A stretch of DNA of 64,000 nt from the NCBI GenBank assembly GCA_029571985.1, contig JAKQVC010000223.1, forward strand, positions 23,051 to 87,050, written 5' to 3'. Each line of letters opens with the position of its first letter. The stretch's first letter is position 1. The notes under the pieces are model-generated. The model was not told the origin of the DNA. It searched no databases and saw only the letters and a list, made by a program, of their open reading frames with translations. A program made the translations under genes and the position numbers. Of the stretch, positions 61,370 to 64,000 are shown piece after piece. The DNA is from Bacteroidota bacterium. GTDB taxonomy: Bacteria > Bacteroidota > Bacteroidia > Chitinophagales > BACL12.

Positions 61370-64000
61370 AGCGTCACCACTTGTTCACCAAACCTTCACG
61401 CTGTGAATTGCTTTCAAATTGAGTTCCTTATTTTTGCATTAACAGCTCTTGCCTTTTGTCTTTGCCTCGTGGTATAGCTGTGAATTGCTTTCAAATTGAG
61501 TTCCTTATTTTTGCATTAACAGCTAAGGGCTCTCGCAATCATTAAGGCGTCAAGCTGTGAATTGCTTTCAAATTGAGTTCCTTATTTTTGCATTAACAGC
61601 TCGCTCCGCAAATATTCATTAAAGTATTGTGCTGTGAATTGCTTTCAAATTGAGTTCCTTATTTTTGCATTAACAGCGCTTGCGCCGACTTGTCCACAAA
61701 CATACCCGCTGTGAATTGCTTTCAAATTGAGTTCCTTATTTTTGCATTAACAGCTATAAAAAGAAAGCTTATTGCTCCAATACCGCTGTGAATTGCTTTC
61801 AAATTGAGTTCCTTATTTTTGCATTAACAGCATAATTAAACGGCAAGACAACCTTGATGCCGCTGTGAATTGCTTTCAAATTGAGTTCCTTATTTTTGCA
61901 TTAACAGCCATCGCTTGGTTCAAATGGCCACAGATGAGGCTGTGAATTGCTTTCAAATTGAGTTCCTTATTTTTGCATTAACAGCTGCCGCTTCAGCAGC
62001 AAAATCTTTGTATAGGCTGTGAATTGCTTTCAAATTGAGTTCCTTATTTTTGCATTAACAGCTTTAATTCGGCATATTGAACAAGCTCTCTCCAGCTGTG
62101 AATTGCTTTCAAATTGAGTTCCTTATTTTTGCATTAACAGCATTTTCCGCAGCTTCAACAACTTCGTTTCCGCTGTGAATTGCTTTCAAATTGAGTTCCT
62201 TATTTTTGCATTAACAGCGAATGCTGGAACAATGGGTGTTCCACAGGCGCTGTGAATTGCTTTCAAATTGAGTTCCTTATTTTTGCATTAACAGCACCCA
62301 AACCTGATAAAAGATGCCACCGGTAGCTGTGAATTGCTTTCAAATTGAGTTCCTTATTTTTGCATTAACAGCTGCAAGTTCTGTTACAGCTTCACGTTTA
62401 ATGCTGTGAATTGCTTTCAAATTGAGTTCCTTATTTTTGCATTAACAGCTGCCTCCTCGTATCTGACCGAAAGTAAATTGCTGTGAATTGCTTTCAAATT
62501 GAGTTCCTTATTTTTGCATTAACAGCCGACAATTCTTTGATCACTTGTTCTTTTGGGCTGTGAATTGCTTTCAAATTGAGTTCCTTATTTTTGCATTAAC
62601 AGCATTGCGCGCGATGGCGATGCTGCCGGAACAGCTGTGAATTGCTTTCAAATTGAGTTCCTTATTTTTGCATTAACAGCACTTCATCACAGTAGAATAA
62701 TGTATGCGCTGCTGTGAATTGCTTTCAAATTGAGTTCCTTATTTTTGCATTAACAGCTGTAAATAAAATGAAACGCAAACTATTCAGGCTGTGAATTGCT
62801 TTCAAATTGAGTTCCTTATTTTTGCATTAACAGCGAACTCCACTTGGAGATTTTGTGCGACGGCGCTGTGAATTGCTTTCAAATTGAGTTCCTTATTTTT
62901 GCATTAACAGCTTGTGCGCTGCGACAAATTGAGCGGCTAAAGCTGTGAATTGCTTTCAAATTGAGTTCCTTATTTTTGCATTAACAGCAGGTTGCACAGA
63001 TTACGCAGCGAGTAATTAGCTGTGAATTGCTTTCAAATTGAGTTCCTTATTTTTGCATTAACAGCGCTGTTATTAATACGCCTTCCTGCATACTCGCTGT
63101 GAATTGCTTTCAAATTGAGTTCCTTATTTTTGCATTAACAGCATAGGAATAAATTTTGCAGCATTTGTCTTTGCTGTGAATTGCTTTCAAATTGAGTTCC
63201 TTATTTTTGCATTAACAGCAAGTATTTTGAATACTTTGGCAGCCCGGCAGCTGTGAATTGCTTTCAAATTGAGTTCCTTATTTTTGCATTAACAGCACAG
63301 ACAGTATTTGGGATGAAATTGTGACCGCTGTGAATTGCTTTCAAATTGAGTTCCTTATTTTTGCATTAACAGCAGTAGCATTTTTGACTCGACAGCTCCG
63401 CTAGCTGTGAATTGCTTTCAAATTGAGTTCCTTATTTTTGCATTAACAGCGCATCGGAATTTTGTAATCAAATGCGTTCTGCTGTGAATTGCTTTCAAAT
63501 TGAGTTCCTTATTTTTGCATTAACAGCAGAGCTTGAAATTGCAACAGCAGCTTCGCGGCTGTGAATTGCTTTCAAATTGAGTTCCTTATTTTTGCATTAA
63601 CAGCGACGGCGGTGGGTATGCCATCATCCCGCATGCTGTGAATTGCTTTCAAATTGAGTTCCTTATTTTTGCATTAACAGCGTTCTCATCAAGCGCAAAT
63701 GACCGAGATTGGCTGTGAATTGCTTTCAAATTGAGTTCCTTATTTTTGCATTAACAGCATAAAGGGTAATCCTTAAACAGTTTCCTTGGCTGTGAATTGC
63801 TTTCAAATTGAGTTCCTTATTTTTGCATTAACAGCGCGTTACATAACACCTGCTCGTGCGGAGGTGCTGTGAATTGCTTTCAAATTGAGTTCCTTATTTT
63901 TGCATTAACAGCCGGCGCGGCCCGATCAGTCCTCTCCATTCAGCTGTGAATTGCTTTCAAATTGAGTTCCTTATTTTTGCATTAACAGCAGTAACCAATG

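Larger units (their letters stand above)
61244..64000 (+). CRISPR. CRISPR array, 47-nt repeats, probably type II-C; open at the right edge
   Basis: 35 identical 47-nt repeats starting at 61323, 61400, 61477 ... 63943, preceded by one degenerate repeat (61244-61292). The repeat begins GCTGTGAATTGCTTTCAAAT and ends GCATTAACAGC; its first and last bases (GCTGT/ACAGC) are complementary. 35 complete spacers: all 30 nt except one of 32 nt (62063-62094); the window stops 11 nt into the next. No two spacers look alike. Length and sequence resemble Bacteroidota type II-C (Cas9) repeats (from memory), not the 36-nt type VI-B repeats. No cas gene or tracrRNA is seen on the left. Strand is given by the promoter-like box in the repeat. 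Confidence 0.97.

Noticed and set aside
61244..64000. Type VI-B (Cas13b) array
   Set aside because: Those repeats are about 36 nt and have a different sequence; 47-nt repeats starting GCTGTGAATTGCTTTC fit II-C better. Final typing needs the cas genes.
1..64000. tRNA, rRNA, transposase or prophage genes
   Set aside because: None seen on reading both strands; I could not run a covariance search, so a missed tRNA is possible though unlikely given how few gaps exceed 70 bp without explanation.

Overview
The window is a stretch of a Bacteroidota chromosome, probably from the Chitinophagales/Saprospirales side of the phylum (inference). The evidence is consistent: type IX secretion (T9SS) cargo with type A and type B C-terminal sorting domains, a PorP/SprF protein, an IPExxxVDY-family protein, a UpxY-type NusG paralogue, LytTR/LytS signalling, and TAnnTTTG (-7) promoter boxes, often only a few bases before the start codon. 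All genes look intact except the one cut by the left edge. I see no tRNA, rRNA, transposase or prophage.

Layout, left to right. 1-6.3 kb: two transporters, trmB, a TrpF-like protein, an alkyltransferase-like (ATL) protein, then a lemA-TPM-TPM operon and a CxxC carboxymuconolactone-decarboxylase-like protein. 6.6-17.9 kb: polA, a CDF cation transporter, an overlapping pair coding for an AGMO-like ether-lipid monooxygenase and a YhhN lysoplasmalogenase, ggt, a secreted DNRLRE protein, a zinc-ribbon methyltransferase and aspS. 18.2-29.4 kb, all on the minus strand: hutH, the rod-shape cluster mreB-mreC-mreD-mrdA-rodA, and a lipoprotein-purN-purH group. 29.6-31.7 kb: a diacetamido-sugar acetyltransferase and dehydrogenase followed by UpxY. 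31.7-39.8 kb: a LEA14-like lipoprotein, a T9SS cargo protein, htpG, a block of tandem repeats, a DUF5694 protein, a LytS/LytTR two-component pair and a metallo-beta-lactamase-fold hydrolase. 39.9-48.6 kb: a large TolB-like/beta-barrel protein, a DMT exporter, acpP-fabF-rnc, an IPExxxVDY protein and pyk. 48.9-55.7 kb: pterin dehydratase, ligA, rpsT, radC, a second DMT exporter and an orphan multi-PAS histidine kinase. 55.7-61.2 kb: PorP/SprF overlapping its probable cargo (a 1,167-residue gliding-motility CTD protein), a DUF6265 protein and a small unknown ORF.

The last 2.75 kb is a CRISPR array that runs off the right edge. It has one degenerate terminal repeat and 35 identical 47-nt repeats, with 30-nt spacers (one of 32). 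Repeat length and sequence resemble Bacteroidota type II-C (Cas9) arrays, but no cas gene lies in the window. Every repeat contains a TTG-N18-TATTTTTG arrangement that looks like the organism's own promoter, so each spacer may be transcribed from the repeat before it.

Intergenic DNA holds several repeat families. These are a GTGAGTA-heptamer element with long terminal inverted repeats (one long copy, 3647-4027, and two ~133-bp relatives at 6367-6499 and 48680-48811), a 76/83-bp hairpin repeat (four copies near 35.5-35.8 kb) and an 87-bp CGCAGA-rich repeat (five copies near 35.9-36.3 kb).
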